A stretch of 41,521 nucleotides of DNA from contig DATLFQ010000075.1 in the NCBI GenBank assembly GCA_035540915.1, forward strand, positions 1 to 41,521. Reading direction: 5' to 3'. Below are positions 32,143 through 39,200 of the stretch, one piece after another. The translations under genes and the position numbers were made by a program. How positions within the stretch are numbered: the stretch's first letter is position 1; each line of letters starts with the position of its first letter. The notes under the pieces were generated by a model. The model ran no database searches, had not been told where the DNA came from, and saw nothing but the letters and a program-made list of their open reading frames with translations. The DNA comes from DATLFQ01 sp035540915 (GTDB lineage: Bacteria; Actinomycetota; Acidimicrobiia; Acidimicrobiales; GCA-2861595).

Positions 32143-33005
32143 GCGACGACACGAACACGTCGACCACGCCCGCCAGCTGCTTCCTGCATGCCGAGTTGGT
32201 AGGCGAAGGGCCGCCCTGCTTCGTCGCCCACGGAGGGCCGGGACTGCACCACGGCCTGTACCGCGGCCTTGACCCGATGGCGGCCCACAGCCTCCTCGTC
32301 TACTGGGACCACCGCGGCCACGGCCGCTCGGACTCCCTTCCCGACGGACCGGTGCCGATGTCCCTCTTCGCCGACGACGCCGTCTCGCTCGCCGATCGGC
32401 TCGGCGTCGACACCTTCGCCGTGTTCGGCCATTCCTTCGGCGGCTGGGTCGCCCAAGAGCTCGCCCTGCGCCACCCCGACCGGGTCTCGGCCCTGATCCT
32501 CGCGGCGACGACCCCTGGCCAGCTCGGCCTGACCGAGTCACCCGACGACGACCAAGGGCCCCCGCCCCCCGACGACCTGGCGGACCTGCTCGCCACCCGC
32601 CCGGCGACCGACGCGCAGCTCATCGAGCTCTACACCAGGCTCGCGCCCTACTACTTCCCCGACGGCGACCCGAAGGAGCTCCTCGCCGCACTGTCGCCCG
32701 AGCTGGTGTCCGCCGACAGCGTGATCCGCGTCTTCGACGCCCTCAGCAGCTGGAGCGCCGTTGACCGTCTCGGCGACATCGCCTGTCCCACCCTCCTGCT
32801 CGCCGGCCGACGCGACCTTTTCTGCTCGCCCCAACAGCTCGACCGCATCGCCCGTCGAATTCCGCACGCTGAATCTGTCGTCTTCGAGAACACCGGCCAC
32901 TTCATGTGGCTCGAAGAGCCCGACCGGTTCTTCCGGATCGTTGGCGACTGGCTGGCTCAGCGCGGATCATCGTCTGCGCCCACGCCGCCGACGAAGTCGA
33001 CATGA
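32139..33005 (+). CDS. Alpha/beta-fold hydrolase, proline iminopeptidase-like
   Basis: A 288-residue alpha/beta hydrolase. HGGPG (residues 31-35) is the oxyanion-hole motif of prolyl aminopeptidases and related enzymes, the nucleophile Ser99 sits in GHSFGG, the acid lies in AGRRDLF (near 226) and the His in TGHFMW (near 254). A cap domain rich in acidic residues and Pro (DDDQGPPPPDD) lies between. It may cleave N-terminal proline peptides or small esters; the substrate is not predictable. There is no signal peptide. Translation is coupled to the 35-codon ORF upstream. 204 nt without a supported gene separate it from the SRPBCC gene. Confidence 0.9.
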   Translation: MSDDTNTSTTPASCFLHAELVGEGPPCFVAHGGPGLHHGLYRGLDPMAAHSLLVYWDHRGHGRSDSLPDGPVPMSLFADDAVSLADRLGVDTFAVFGHSFGGWVAQELALRHPDRVSALILAATTPGQLGLTESPDDDQGPPPPDDLADLLATRPATDAQLIELYTRLAPYYFPDGDPKELLAALSPELVSADSVIRVFDALSSWSAVDRLGDIACPTLLLAGRRDLFCSPQQLDRIARRIPHAESVVFENTGHFMWLEEPDRFFRIVGDWLAQRGSSSAPTPPTKST

Positions 33006-33209
33006 GCCAGCCGATCGCTACACGGGCCCCGATGTGCCTGCGACAGGAAAGCGTCCGGTCCGCTCAACGTCGAGCTGGAAGGCGCTGGATGCGACCGGGC
33101 ATCCCGATACGGCCGTGCGGGCTCAGGAGCGAGCCGACCCGAACTGGTGGGGTGGCCCAGGCTCGGGCGACCCTCGAACAGGGTTCCCTCGATGATCGAA
33201 AGGACAGCG

Positions 33210-33689
33210 ATGGCCAACCTCACTAGAGAGGTCAGCGTGGTGGTTCGGGCCGATGCAGCCAGGGTGTGGTCGATGATCGCCAACGTGACACGGATGGGCG
33301 AATGGAGTCCGGAGACGGAGCGGGCGGAGTGGATCGACGGGGCCACCGGCCCCGCGGTCGGCGCCCGGTTCAAGGGTTACAACCGCAAGGGCCGGACGCG
33401 GTGGTCGACGACCTGTCAGGTCATCGAGTCTGAACCTGGACAGGTGTTCGCGTTCGCGGTCGGCAAGGTGGCCAAGCCGGAGACGGTCTGGCGCTACCGC
33501 TTCGAGCCGGTCGCCGAGGGCGTGCAGGTGACCGAGTCGTTCGAGCTGACCAAGCCGATCGGCTTCGGCTCCCGACTCGTCACGCGGGTCACGACCGGGG
33601 TGAAGGATCGGCCGGCGGACATGGAGGATGGCGTGCGGGCGACGCTCGCCGCCCTGAAACGGACAGCGGAGGGCGGCACGAACACCTAG
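33210..33689 (+). CDS. SRPBCC family protein (polyketide cyclase/START-like)
   Basis: A 159-residue SRPBCC (Bet v 1-like) fold protein: REVSVVVRADAARVWSMIAN starts the domain, followed by VTRMGEWSPETERAEWIDG, ARFKGYNRKGRTRWSTTCQV and VTESFELTKP, and a C-terminal helix closing the pocket. Members bind hydrophobic ligands or act as small-molecule cyclases; most genomic copies are uncharacterised. ATG 33210 has the Shine-Dalgarno GAAAGGA five bases upstream and is preferred over ATG 33192. It converges with the secreted protein gene through a hairpin. Confidence 0.88.
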   Translation: MANLTREVSVVVRADAARVWSMIANVTRMGEWSPETERAEWIDGATGPAVGARFKGYNRKGRTRWSTTCQVIESEPGQVFAFAVGKVAKPETVWRYRFEPVAEGVQVTESFELTKPIGFGSRLVTRVTTGVKDRPADMEDGVRATLAALKRTAEGGTNT

Positions 33690-33695
33690 CGCGGT

Positions 33696-33742
33696 CCTCC
33701 GTACCGACGGTGGCGGAGTTGCCGTTGCCCCCACCACGGAGG
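33696..33742. terminator. Probable bidirectional terminator between SRPBCC and secreted-protein genes
   Basis: CCTCCGT (33696-33702) pairs with ACGGAGG (33736-33742), and inside it GGTGG (33709-33713) pairs with CCACC (33731-33735), leaving a 6-nt bulge on one side and a 17-nt loop. It lies between two convergent genes. Confidence 0.5.
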
Positions 33743-33829
33743 TCCGTTCACCTCCCGCGTTTGCGAGCGATGCGAAGAACGCGAACTGGAGGGAGCCGCG
33801 GGATGGCCCCACGGCCCCCTCGTGCGCCT

Positions 33830-34378
33830 CTAGGGCGTCTCGTCGTGCACGACGTAGTTGCCCTGCTGGAACGGGGCCGATGGGAGGCTGGTGGGACAGA
33901 CGGCGCCCGGCACGGCGACCCCGGGAGTGCTGTTGCTTTCGTCGTGCGCGCCACCGCTCAGTCGGTCGTTGTCGACGTAGACACCCACGAAGCCCTTGCC
34001 TTCGAGCGGGTTAGAAGGAAGATCGAGCCGGTCGCTGGTGATCACGCCGCCCACGATCGCTCGGTTCCCGACGACTCGCAGGCAGGTGACCCGCCCCGCG
34101 AAATCAAGGTCGGGCCGGCCTTCCACCGGTGGCTCGGTCGTGCGCTTGACCCAGAGGTTTCCCGACGCATCCTCGCCGGCGGAGCCGCTCCGAGCGTTGA
34201 CGCTCATCATCACCCGGGTCTCGCTTCCGGATGGCAGGACGGCAGTCCGGATGGCGGTACCCGTTGCCATGTCCTGTCGTGGGCCCTCGCCCACGCTGTG
34301 GTCTGCCCCGGACACGCCCGGGGTTCCCGCAAACGTCACCAGGCCCAGTACCAGTGCTGTCAGTAGTCGTGTGCTCAT
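33830..34378 (-). CDS. Secreted protein of unknown function
   Basis: A 182-residue protein with a clear Sec signal peptide (STRLLTALVLGLVTFAGTPG, cleavage probably after VSGA near residue 26). The mature part contains a beta-rich domain with GNLWVKRTTEPPVEGRPDLD and GRVTCLRVVGNRAIVGGVIT, a pattern seen in many uncharacterised actinobacterial exported proteins. Two cysteines (VTCLRV, GAVCPTS) could form a disulfide. ATG 34378 has GGGAAA just upstream and is chosen over ATG 34393. It is divergent from the FHA gene. Confidence 0.8.
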   Translation of the reverse strand: MSTRLLTALVLGLVTFAGTPGVSGADHSVGEGPRQDMATGTAIRTAVLPSGSETRVMMSVNARSGSAGEDASGNLWVKRTTEPPVEGRPDLDFAGRVTCLRVVGNRAIVGGVITSDRLDLPSNPLEGKGFVGVYVDNDRLSGGAHDESNSTPGVAVPGAVCPTSLPSAPFQQGNYVVHDETP

Positions 34379-34422
34379 CAGTTTCCCGATCATCGGACGG
34401 TCAGTGCTGCTTCCGGCACGGT

Positions 34423-34440
34423 GGCACTTTGGGGAGTGCC
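34423..34440. promoter_or_regulatory. Inverted repeat in the divergent region before the secreted-protein gene
   Basis: GGCACT (34423-34428), six bases, AGTGCC (34435-34440): a perfect 6-bp dyad, 45 nt from the start of the secreted protein. Candidate operator. Confidence 0.3.
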
Positions 34441-34546
34441 GGCCTAGGGCGGCGGCGTTCGTCTCTGGACCCGACAGGTGCGATTCTCGAACCACTTCGT
34501 CACCTAGCCGCCCTGCCGCTCGGCACGGAGAGCCGGGCGCCAACCC

Positions 34547-34575
34547 TTGCTGTGGGTGAAAGTGACCCTTACGCT
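34547..34575 (+). promoter_or_regulatory. Sigma-70-type promoter of the FHA-wHTH gene
   Basis: TTGCTG (34547-34552), a 17-nt spacer, TACGCT (34570-34575), then exactly 6 nt to GTG 34582. It is the only start in this window where a good -35 box accompanies the leaderless -10. Confidence 0.6.
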
Positions 34576-34581
34576 TTCTCC

Positions 34582-35232
34582 GTGGGGCGGCCTGGTCCTC
34601 GCACTTCCAATCCTGAGGACGTCCCGGCGCACCTGACCGTCTGGCGCCGGGGCGCGACCGACGTGATTGCGCTCACCGAGCAGCGCATCACGGTTGGACG
34701 AAGCCCATCCAACGATGTCGCGCTCGCCTGGGATTCCAAGGTCTCCCACGTCCATGCCGTACTGGAGCGGCTTGCCCCCGGGTGGACAGTCCGTGATGTA
34801 GGGAGCCGGAACGGAACGTTCCACAACGGTGAGCGGATCTTCACAGAGAGAGTCATCCGTCCCGGTGATGAGCTTCGGCTCGGCGACACTCGCCTCCTCC
34901 TCAGCGTCGCGGGGCCGGCGGCCGATCCGACCACGACGCAGTTCGGGCCTCGGCCTCCTCAGTTGACGGAGCGGGAGAAGGCCGTCCTCGTGGCGCTGTG
35001 CCGTCCCGTCCGCTCTGGACACATGCTGACCGAACCAGCGACCGTGGCTCACATCGCCGAGGAGCTCGTCGTGAGCGTCTCAGTGGTGAAGAAGCACCTA
35101 CTTCGGCTCTACCAGAAGTTCGACATCTACGAGGAAGGGCACGGCCGCCGGGGAGCACTCGCCAACGAGGCAATCCGGCGGGGCGCCGTCAACCTCGCCG
35201 ATCTTCGCGCCGCGGCCGAGCAAGGACGGTAG
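34582..35232 (+). CDS. FHA domain protein with C-terminal winged helix
   Basis: A 216-residue cytosolic protein. Residues ~15-95 are an FHA phosphothreonine-binding domain: ITVGRSPSNDVALAW (GR...SND), KVSHVHAVLERLAPGW (SxxH) and VRDVGSRNGTFHNGERI (NG). Residues ~115-200 form a helix-turn-helix region, LTEREKAVLVALC with VAHIAEELVVSVSVVKKHLL and LYQKFDIYEEG, resembling the LuxR/ParB-like wHTH of actinobacterial FHA regulators. The obvious partner is the kinase encoded 2 nt downstream, whose product could be read by the FHA domain. GTG 34582 is set by the promoter; a longer open frame upstream has no promoter logic. Confidence 0.85.
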   Translation: MGRPGPRTSNPEDVPAHLTVWRRGATDVIALTEQRITVGRSPSNDVALAWDSKVSHVHAVLERLAPGWTVRDVGSRNGTFHNGERIFTERVIRPGDELRLGDTRLLLSVAGPAADPTTTQFGPRPPQLTEREKAVLVALCRPVRSGHMLTEPATVAHIAEELVVSVSVVKKHLLRLYQKFDIYEEGHGRRGALANEAIRRGAVNLADLRAAAEQGR

Positions 35233-35234
35233 AA

Positions 35235-36884
35235 GTGGGCCGGCTGGTTGGAGGGCGCTATGAGATCCTCGACGTGGTGGGCCGGGGAGGTGAGGGCGAA
35301 GTTCTGCGCGCGACGGATCGGTTGGGCGACCGTCAGGTGGCTCTGAAGGTCCGATACGGCGTCCGGAGCAAGTACGAGAGGGAGGAGGCCGTGCGGGCGA
35401 CCTGCCTCCTTCGCTCGGTTCGCCCCCAGTGCGGTGTCGCCGCCGTCCTCGAGGACTTCTTCGATGTCGACACCTACTACCTCGTCATGGAGTGGGTCGA
35501 GGGCAGGAGCCTTGCCAGGCTGCTCGACACGCAACCCGATGGCCTTGACGTTGAGGTCGCGGTGAAGTACCTCGGGCAGGCGGCGGATGCGCTCGACCAT
35601 CTCCATTCCCATGAGCCGGCCGTGCTCCACCTGGACGTCAAGCCCTCCAACTTCGTCGCGACGCGCGACGGACGGCTCGTTCTCGTCGACTTCGGAACCG
35701 CCCACCGGTTGAACGCAGCGCACCGGCCACGCCGGGCCACGCCGGGATACACCGCGCCAGAGTTGGCATCGGGAGCTGCGCCGACACGTGCGGCCGACAT
35801 CTTCTCGCTAGCGGCGACCGCCCACACCTTGTTGACGGGGAAGCCGCCGCGTCCGGGTGCGACCGACGAGTGGCCGGCCATGCCGACGGCACGAGCCCGC
35901 GCGATGCGAGAGGCACTCGCTGTGGCGCTCGCATCGGATCCCGAACGCCGTCCCCAAAGTGCGCGCGCCCTCGCGATGCTCGACGCCCCGCCGTCCCCGA
36001 CCAACATCGTCCCTCCTGCCACATGCATGGTCGGCCGGGAACGGGAGCTGCTCGATGTCAAGGCGCGCCTGCGGGCCGGGCGGCTGGTGACACTCGCAGG
36101 ACCAGGGGGCTGTGGAAAGACCCGGCTGGCGATCGAGGTGGCACGCGACACGCAGTGGCGGTACCCGGACGGAACCTGGGTCGTCGACCTCGCCGCCCTC
36201 TCCGACGAGAGCCTTGTCCCGCAGGCGGCCGCCGCGGCTCTGGGATTGTCGGAGCGGCCTGGGACCAGCCTGCTCCGATCGCTGGCGGAGCGGCTGAGGG
36301 ACCGCCAGATGCTCGTCATCGTCGACAACTGCGAGCATCTCGTCGAAGCGGCAGCGAGGCTCGCAGGCGCTCTTCTCCGATCCACGGGTGAAGTTCGCAT
36401 ACTGGCCACAAGCCGTGAGCCGCTCGAGGTGCCCGGGGAATCGATATGTCGTATCGGGTCGCTCGGCGTTCCGGAGCCGGGCGCTTCGCATTCGGAGGTG
36501 CTTGCCTCGGACTCTGTCCGTCTGCTGCATTCGCGTGTCGACGATACGGGGGAACGGCAACTTCTGGACGAGGAGAGCGCACCGCTGCTGGTGTCGATAT
36601 GCCGCCAGCTCGACGGCATCCCGCTCGCTCTCGAGATGGCCGCCGCGCGTCTCGGCGAGACCTCGCTCAGAACGCTGAACGGACCTTGGTGCGCACATCA
36701 GGGGCCTGGGCGGTGGCGACGATGCCCTCCCACGCCACCGATCCTTGGCGGCCACCCTGCGATCGAGCTACATGGCGCTGTCCGCGCCGGAGCGGGCGGT
36801 GTTTCGGAAGCTGGGCGTGTTCGCAGGGGGATTCTCGGGCACCGCGGCGCAGGCCGTGTGTTCGGGCGCAACCGGTCCGACTGA
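35235..36884 (+). CDS. Ser/Thr protein kinase fused to STAND-type ATPase (5' part, frameshifted)
   Basis: A 549-codon frame starting at GTG 35235 (AAGGACGG upstream), 2 nt after the FHA gene. Residues 8-260 are a Hanks-type kinase: GRGGEGEV loop, Lys38 in VALKV, HLDVKPSN catalytic loop (Leu replaces the Arg of HRD, a non-RD kinase), DFG in VLVDFGTAH, and PGYTAPEL. Residues 275-480 are a STAND/NB-ARC-like ATPase: MVGREREL, Walker A GPGGCGKT (near 289), Walker B MLVIVDNCEHLVE, and ILATSREPL. After codon 482 (AAC ending at 36680) the family reading continues one base forward; the remaining 67 codons are off-frame. The intact product would be 996 residues. Confidence 0.82.
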   Translation: MGRLVGGRYEILDVVGRGGEGEVLRATDRLGDRQVALKVRYGVRSKYEREEAVRATCLLRSVRPQCGVAAVLEDFFDVDTYYLVMEWVEGRSLARLLDTQPDGLDVEVAVKYLGQAADALDHLHSHEPAVLHLDVKPSNFVATRDGRLVLVDFGTAHRLNAAHRPRRATPGYTAPELASGAAPTRAADIFSLAATAHTLLTGKPPRPGATDEWPAMPTARARAMREALAVALASDPERRPQSARALAMLDAPPSPTNIVPPATCMVGRERELLDVKARLRAGRLVTLAGPGGCGKTRLAIEVARDTQWRYPDGTWVVDLAALSDESLVPQAAAAALGLSERPGTSLLRSLAERLRDRQMLVIVDNCEHLVEAAARLAGALLRSTGEVRILATSREPLEVPGESICRIGSLGVPEPGASHSEVLASDSVRLLHSRVDDTGERQLLDEESAPLLVSICRQLDGIPLALEMAAARLGETSLRTLNGPWCAHQGPGRWRRCPPTPPILGGHPAIELHGAVRAGAGGVSEAGRVRRGILGHRGAGRVFGRNRSD

Positions 36885-38226
36885 CGTCCTGGTCCACCTT
36901 GGTCGCCTGGTTGACAAGTCTCTGGTCGTCGTCGCGTACAGCCGCGGTCGAGAAAGTCGTTACCGACTCCTCGAGCCCGTCCGCCAGCTCGCGCTGGAGC
37001 AGCTGGAACACGACGATGAACCGCGGGCAGTGCGCGATCGTCACCTGCACTGGTTCCTGGCTGCGGCGCGCGAGGCCGAGAAGAGTTTGGAATCCGACAG
37101 CCGCCTCCTCGACGGGCTGGAGGAGGACCAGGGCAACCTCCGCCAGGCGTTGGGCTGGGCGCTCGCCAGTGGCAACGCGCTGGCAGCCCTCGAGATGGCC
37201 GTTGCACTTCCGAAGTTCTGGCGGGTGCGAGGCTCACTCGAGGAAGGGTGCAACTGGATCGAGCGGGCACTCGAAAAGGGATGCGCCGTTGATCAGCACC
37301 TTCGGCTGCGGGCGCTTCACTGGCTCCGCGCCCTGCGCTTCTACCAGGGGGACTTCGCCGAGGCCAAGCGTCTCGCCGAAGAGTGCCTTGCGCTCGCCAC
37401 GAGCATGAAGGACAAATCGGGGGTCGCCGAGGCGCTGGCGGCCGTGGGGAACCTGGCAAGCCGCCAGGGCGATTTCGAACAAGGGCGTGCCTACCTGGAG
37501 AAGAGCGTCGCAGCGTGGACCGAAGCGGGCAGCGACGGAGCGGTGAAGTCGCTGGTGGACTCTTTGATGCTCCTGGGCTGGCTGTGGCTGGATCAGGGGA
37601 ACCTCGTCAGGGCGAGACCACTGCTGGAACAGGCCCTGGCCCGGGCGGACGGCGCGGACAGGGCGATGCGCGTCTTCGTTCGCTGCCTGCTCGCGGACCT
37701 CGAGCGGGCCGAGGGGAACCTCGCCCCTGCCCGGATGCTGCTGGACGAGAGCCTGCTGATCGCTCAGGACCTCGGGTTCACCCGGTACACCGCGTACCTC
37801 CTCACGTGCATGGGGAGGCTTGCGCGTAGCGAAGGTCATGGCACGGAGGCCTTTCTGATCCAGGCGGACGCCCTGACGATGCACCAGCAGGTCGGCAACA
37901 AGCATGGAAGCGCATGGGCGCTGGAAGAGCTCGGGAAGGCGGCCGCAGATGCTGGGGACTTCGAGACGACGGCGTTGCTGTTCGGGGCGGCCGAGGCGTT
38001 GAGGGACGCCATCGGATTTCCGCTGCCCCCGGCGGAGCGCGTCGACCTCGCTGTGTCGACGTCGATGGCGGCCAGTGCGCTCGGACGTGAGGCGATGGCG
38101 ATGGCGTGGGAACGTGGCCGGACGGCGCCTCTCGGCGATTCCGTTCGGTTCGCCGCCATGGCCTGCGACAGCTACTCACCCGGTGCGGGCCCCATCCCGA
38201 GCGCGAGCGTCGACCCCCATGAGTGA
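36745..38226 (+). CDS. STAND-ATPase C-terminus and TPR region of the frameshifted kinase (3' part)
   Basis: Continuation of the kinase-ATPase protein in the +1 frame; homologous reading begins at GAC 36682 (LGAHIRGLGGGDDALPRHRS) before the first possible start TTG 36745. It holds the winged-helix closing the ATPase (SAPERAVFRKLGVFAGGFSG, LVDKSLVVVAYSRGRESRYR, LLEPVRQLALEQLE) and about ten TPR-like helical pairs (FYQGDFAEAKRLAEECLALA, RQGDFEQGRAYLEKSVAAW, DQGNLVRARPLLEQALARA). Codon bias remains strong to TGA 38226, so the loss is recent or a sequencing error. No credible Shine-Dalgarno supports separate translation. Confidence 0.75.
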   Translation: MAATLRSSYMALSAPERAVFRKLGVFAGGFSGTAAQAVCSGATGPTDVLVHLGRLVDKSLVVVAYSRGRESRYRLLEPVRQLALEQLEHDDEPRAVRDRHLHWFLAAAREAEKSLESDSRLLDGLEEDQGNLRQALGWALASGNALAALEMAVALPKFWRVRGSLEEGCNWIERALEKGCAVDQHLRLRALHWLRALRFYQGDFAEAKRLAEECLALATSMKDKSGVAEALAAVGNLASRQGDFEQGRAYLEKSVAAWTEAGSDGAVKSLVDSLMLLGWLWLDQGNLVRARPLLEQALARADGADRAMRVFVRCLLADLERAEGNLAPARMLLDESLLIAQDLGFTRYTAYLLTCMGRLARSEGHGTEAFLIQADALTMHQQVGNKHGSAWALEELGKAAADAGDFETTALLFGAAEALRDAIGFPLPPAERVDLAVSTSMAASALGREAMAMAWERGRTAPLGDSVRFAAMACDSYSPGAGPIPSASVDPHE

Positions 38227-38423
38227 CCGAGGTGGCCGTGACTTCTCGATCTGGCCGCCTGCCGGCCATGGCCGGTGCTCGTCCCTGACCATGGCCGAGG
38301 CCGGAAAAACTTCTTCGCCTCTGCGTGTGCAGCGGCTCTTCCGGCAGGGAGATTGGTGAAGAACCACCGTGGGCAGGATCCAGCGAACCCCACTCCGAAG
38401 GGCCCAGATCGAAAGGCTGACGA
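38227..38423. other. Intergenic stretch before the PA2169-type gene
   Basis: No gene supported. GCCGGAA (38300-38306) and TTCCGGC (38339-38345) are complementary arms 32 nt apart and may form a structured leader or terminator. The gene downstream has Shine-Dalgarno AAAGG, so its transcript is leadered. Confidence 0.3.
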
Positions 38424-38870
38424 ATGTCTGTTGATCAAAAAGTAGCCCTCGATTTAATCGAGACACTCGAAGACGGCCGAGAGGGGTTCAGCAAAGGGGC
38501 CGAGAAGCTGGACGAGTCCGGAGCGCCGGAGCTCGCCTCGTCCTTCCGGCAGTTCAGTCAGCAACGGGCGAGGTTCTCCGCCGACCTACGAGCGCTGGCG
38601 GCCAAATACGGTGACGTGGCTGACGAGGGTGGATCAGTGGCGGGGAAGCTCCACCGTGGGTGGCTGACTGTGAAGGATGCGCTGACGGGCTCGAGCCCCA
38701 AGGGCGTCCTGGACGCCGCTGAGCAGGGCGAGGACCATGCAGTGAAGGAGTACCAGAAGGCGCTTGGTGCGGACATCTCCCCCGAGTTGCGTGAACTGCT
38801 GGAGCGCCAGAGCGCCGAGGTGACAGTCGCCCACGATCAGGTCCGATCGATGCGCGAGAGCTACAGCTGA
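38424..38870 (+). CDS. PA2169/DUF2383-type four-helix bundle protein
   Basis: A 148-residue all-helical protein starting MSVDQKVALDLIETLEDGRE, with GAPELASSFRQFSQQRARF, HRGWLTVKDALTG, LDAAEQGEDHAVKEYQKALG and LLERQSAEVTVAHDQVRSMR. This matches the ferritin-like PA2169 family (DUF2383), sometimes induced by stress and of unknown function. The conserved Glu and His positions (EQGED and HDQV) hint at a metal site. ATG 38424 is preceded by AAAGG at 7 nt. It stands alone. Confidence 0.85.
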   Translation: MSVDQKVALDLIETLEDGREGFSKGAEKLDESGAPELASSFRQFSQQRARFSADLRALAAKYGDVADEGGSVAGKLHRGWLTVKDALTGSSPKGVLDAAEQGEDHAVKEYQKALGADISPELRELLERQSAEVTVAHDQVRSMRESYS

Positions 38871-38933
38871 CAGGCGCCGAGCTGGCTGCTCTGGGCGTCT
38901 AGGAACCGCCGCCGGCGGGCAGGAACCGCGGCC

Positions 38934-39152
38934 ATGAGCCACATCATCGGCCGGCCCGACGACGATCTCCTCGACGTCATGCTGGGCGATGGCGCCGACC
39001 CGGAGCAGGCGTTCATCACCGGCTCGGAACAGAGCCCGGGGGAGGGCGACGGCTCCGTGCGCGGGTCGCCCTCCCCAGAAGCTGGCGGCAGCCGTTCCAG
39101 CGCCATGCGCACGGCGAGAGGCAGACGCCCGTCACCTCACCCGCCGGGGTAG
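38934..39152 (+). CDS. Doubtful small ORF, 72 residues
   Basis: A frame starting MSHIIGRPDDDLLDVMLGDG with an acidic first half of good codon bias and a low-complexity Gly/Ser/Pro/Arg second half. AGGA lies nine bases upstream of ATG 38934. It may be real, a remnant, or chance. No family recognised. Otherwise the ~330 nt between the four-helix gene and the acyl-CoA-dehydrogenase-like gene hold nothing I can support. Confidence 0.3.
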   Translation: MSHIIGRPDDDLLDVMLGDGADPEQAFITGSEQSPGEGDGSVRGSPSPEAGGSRSSAMRTARGRRPSPHPPG

Positions 39153-39200
39153 GGAGGTCGAACTCCTGGCCAGGATTCGGCTCCAGCCCACACGTGGGGC

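Noticed and set aside
36670..36745. Programmed ribosomal frameshift in the kinase gene
   Set aside because: No slippery sequence, no zero-frame stop at the site (67 further codons) and no stimulatory structure evident; insertion or error is simpler.
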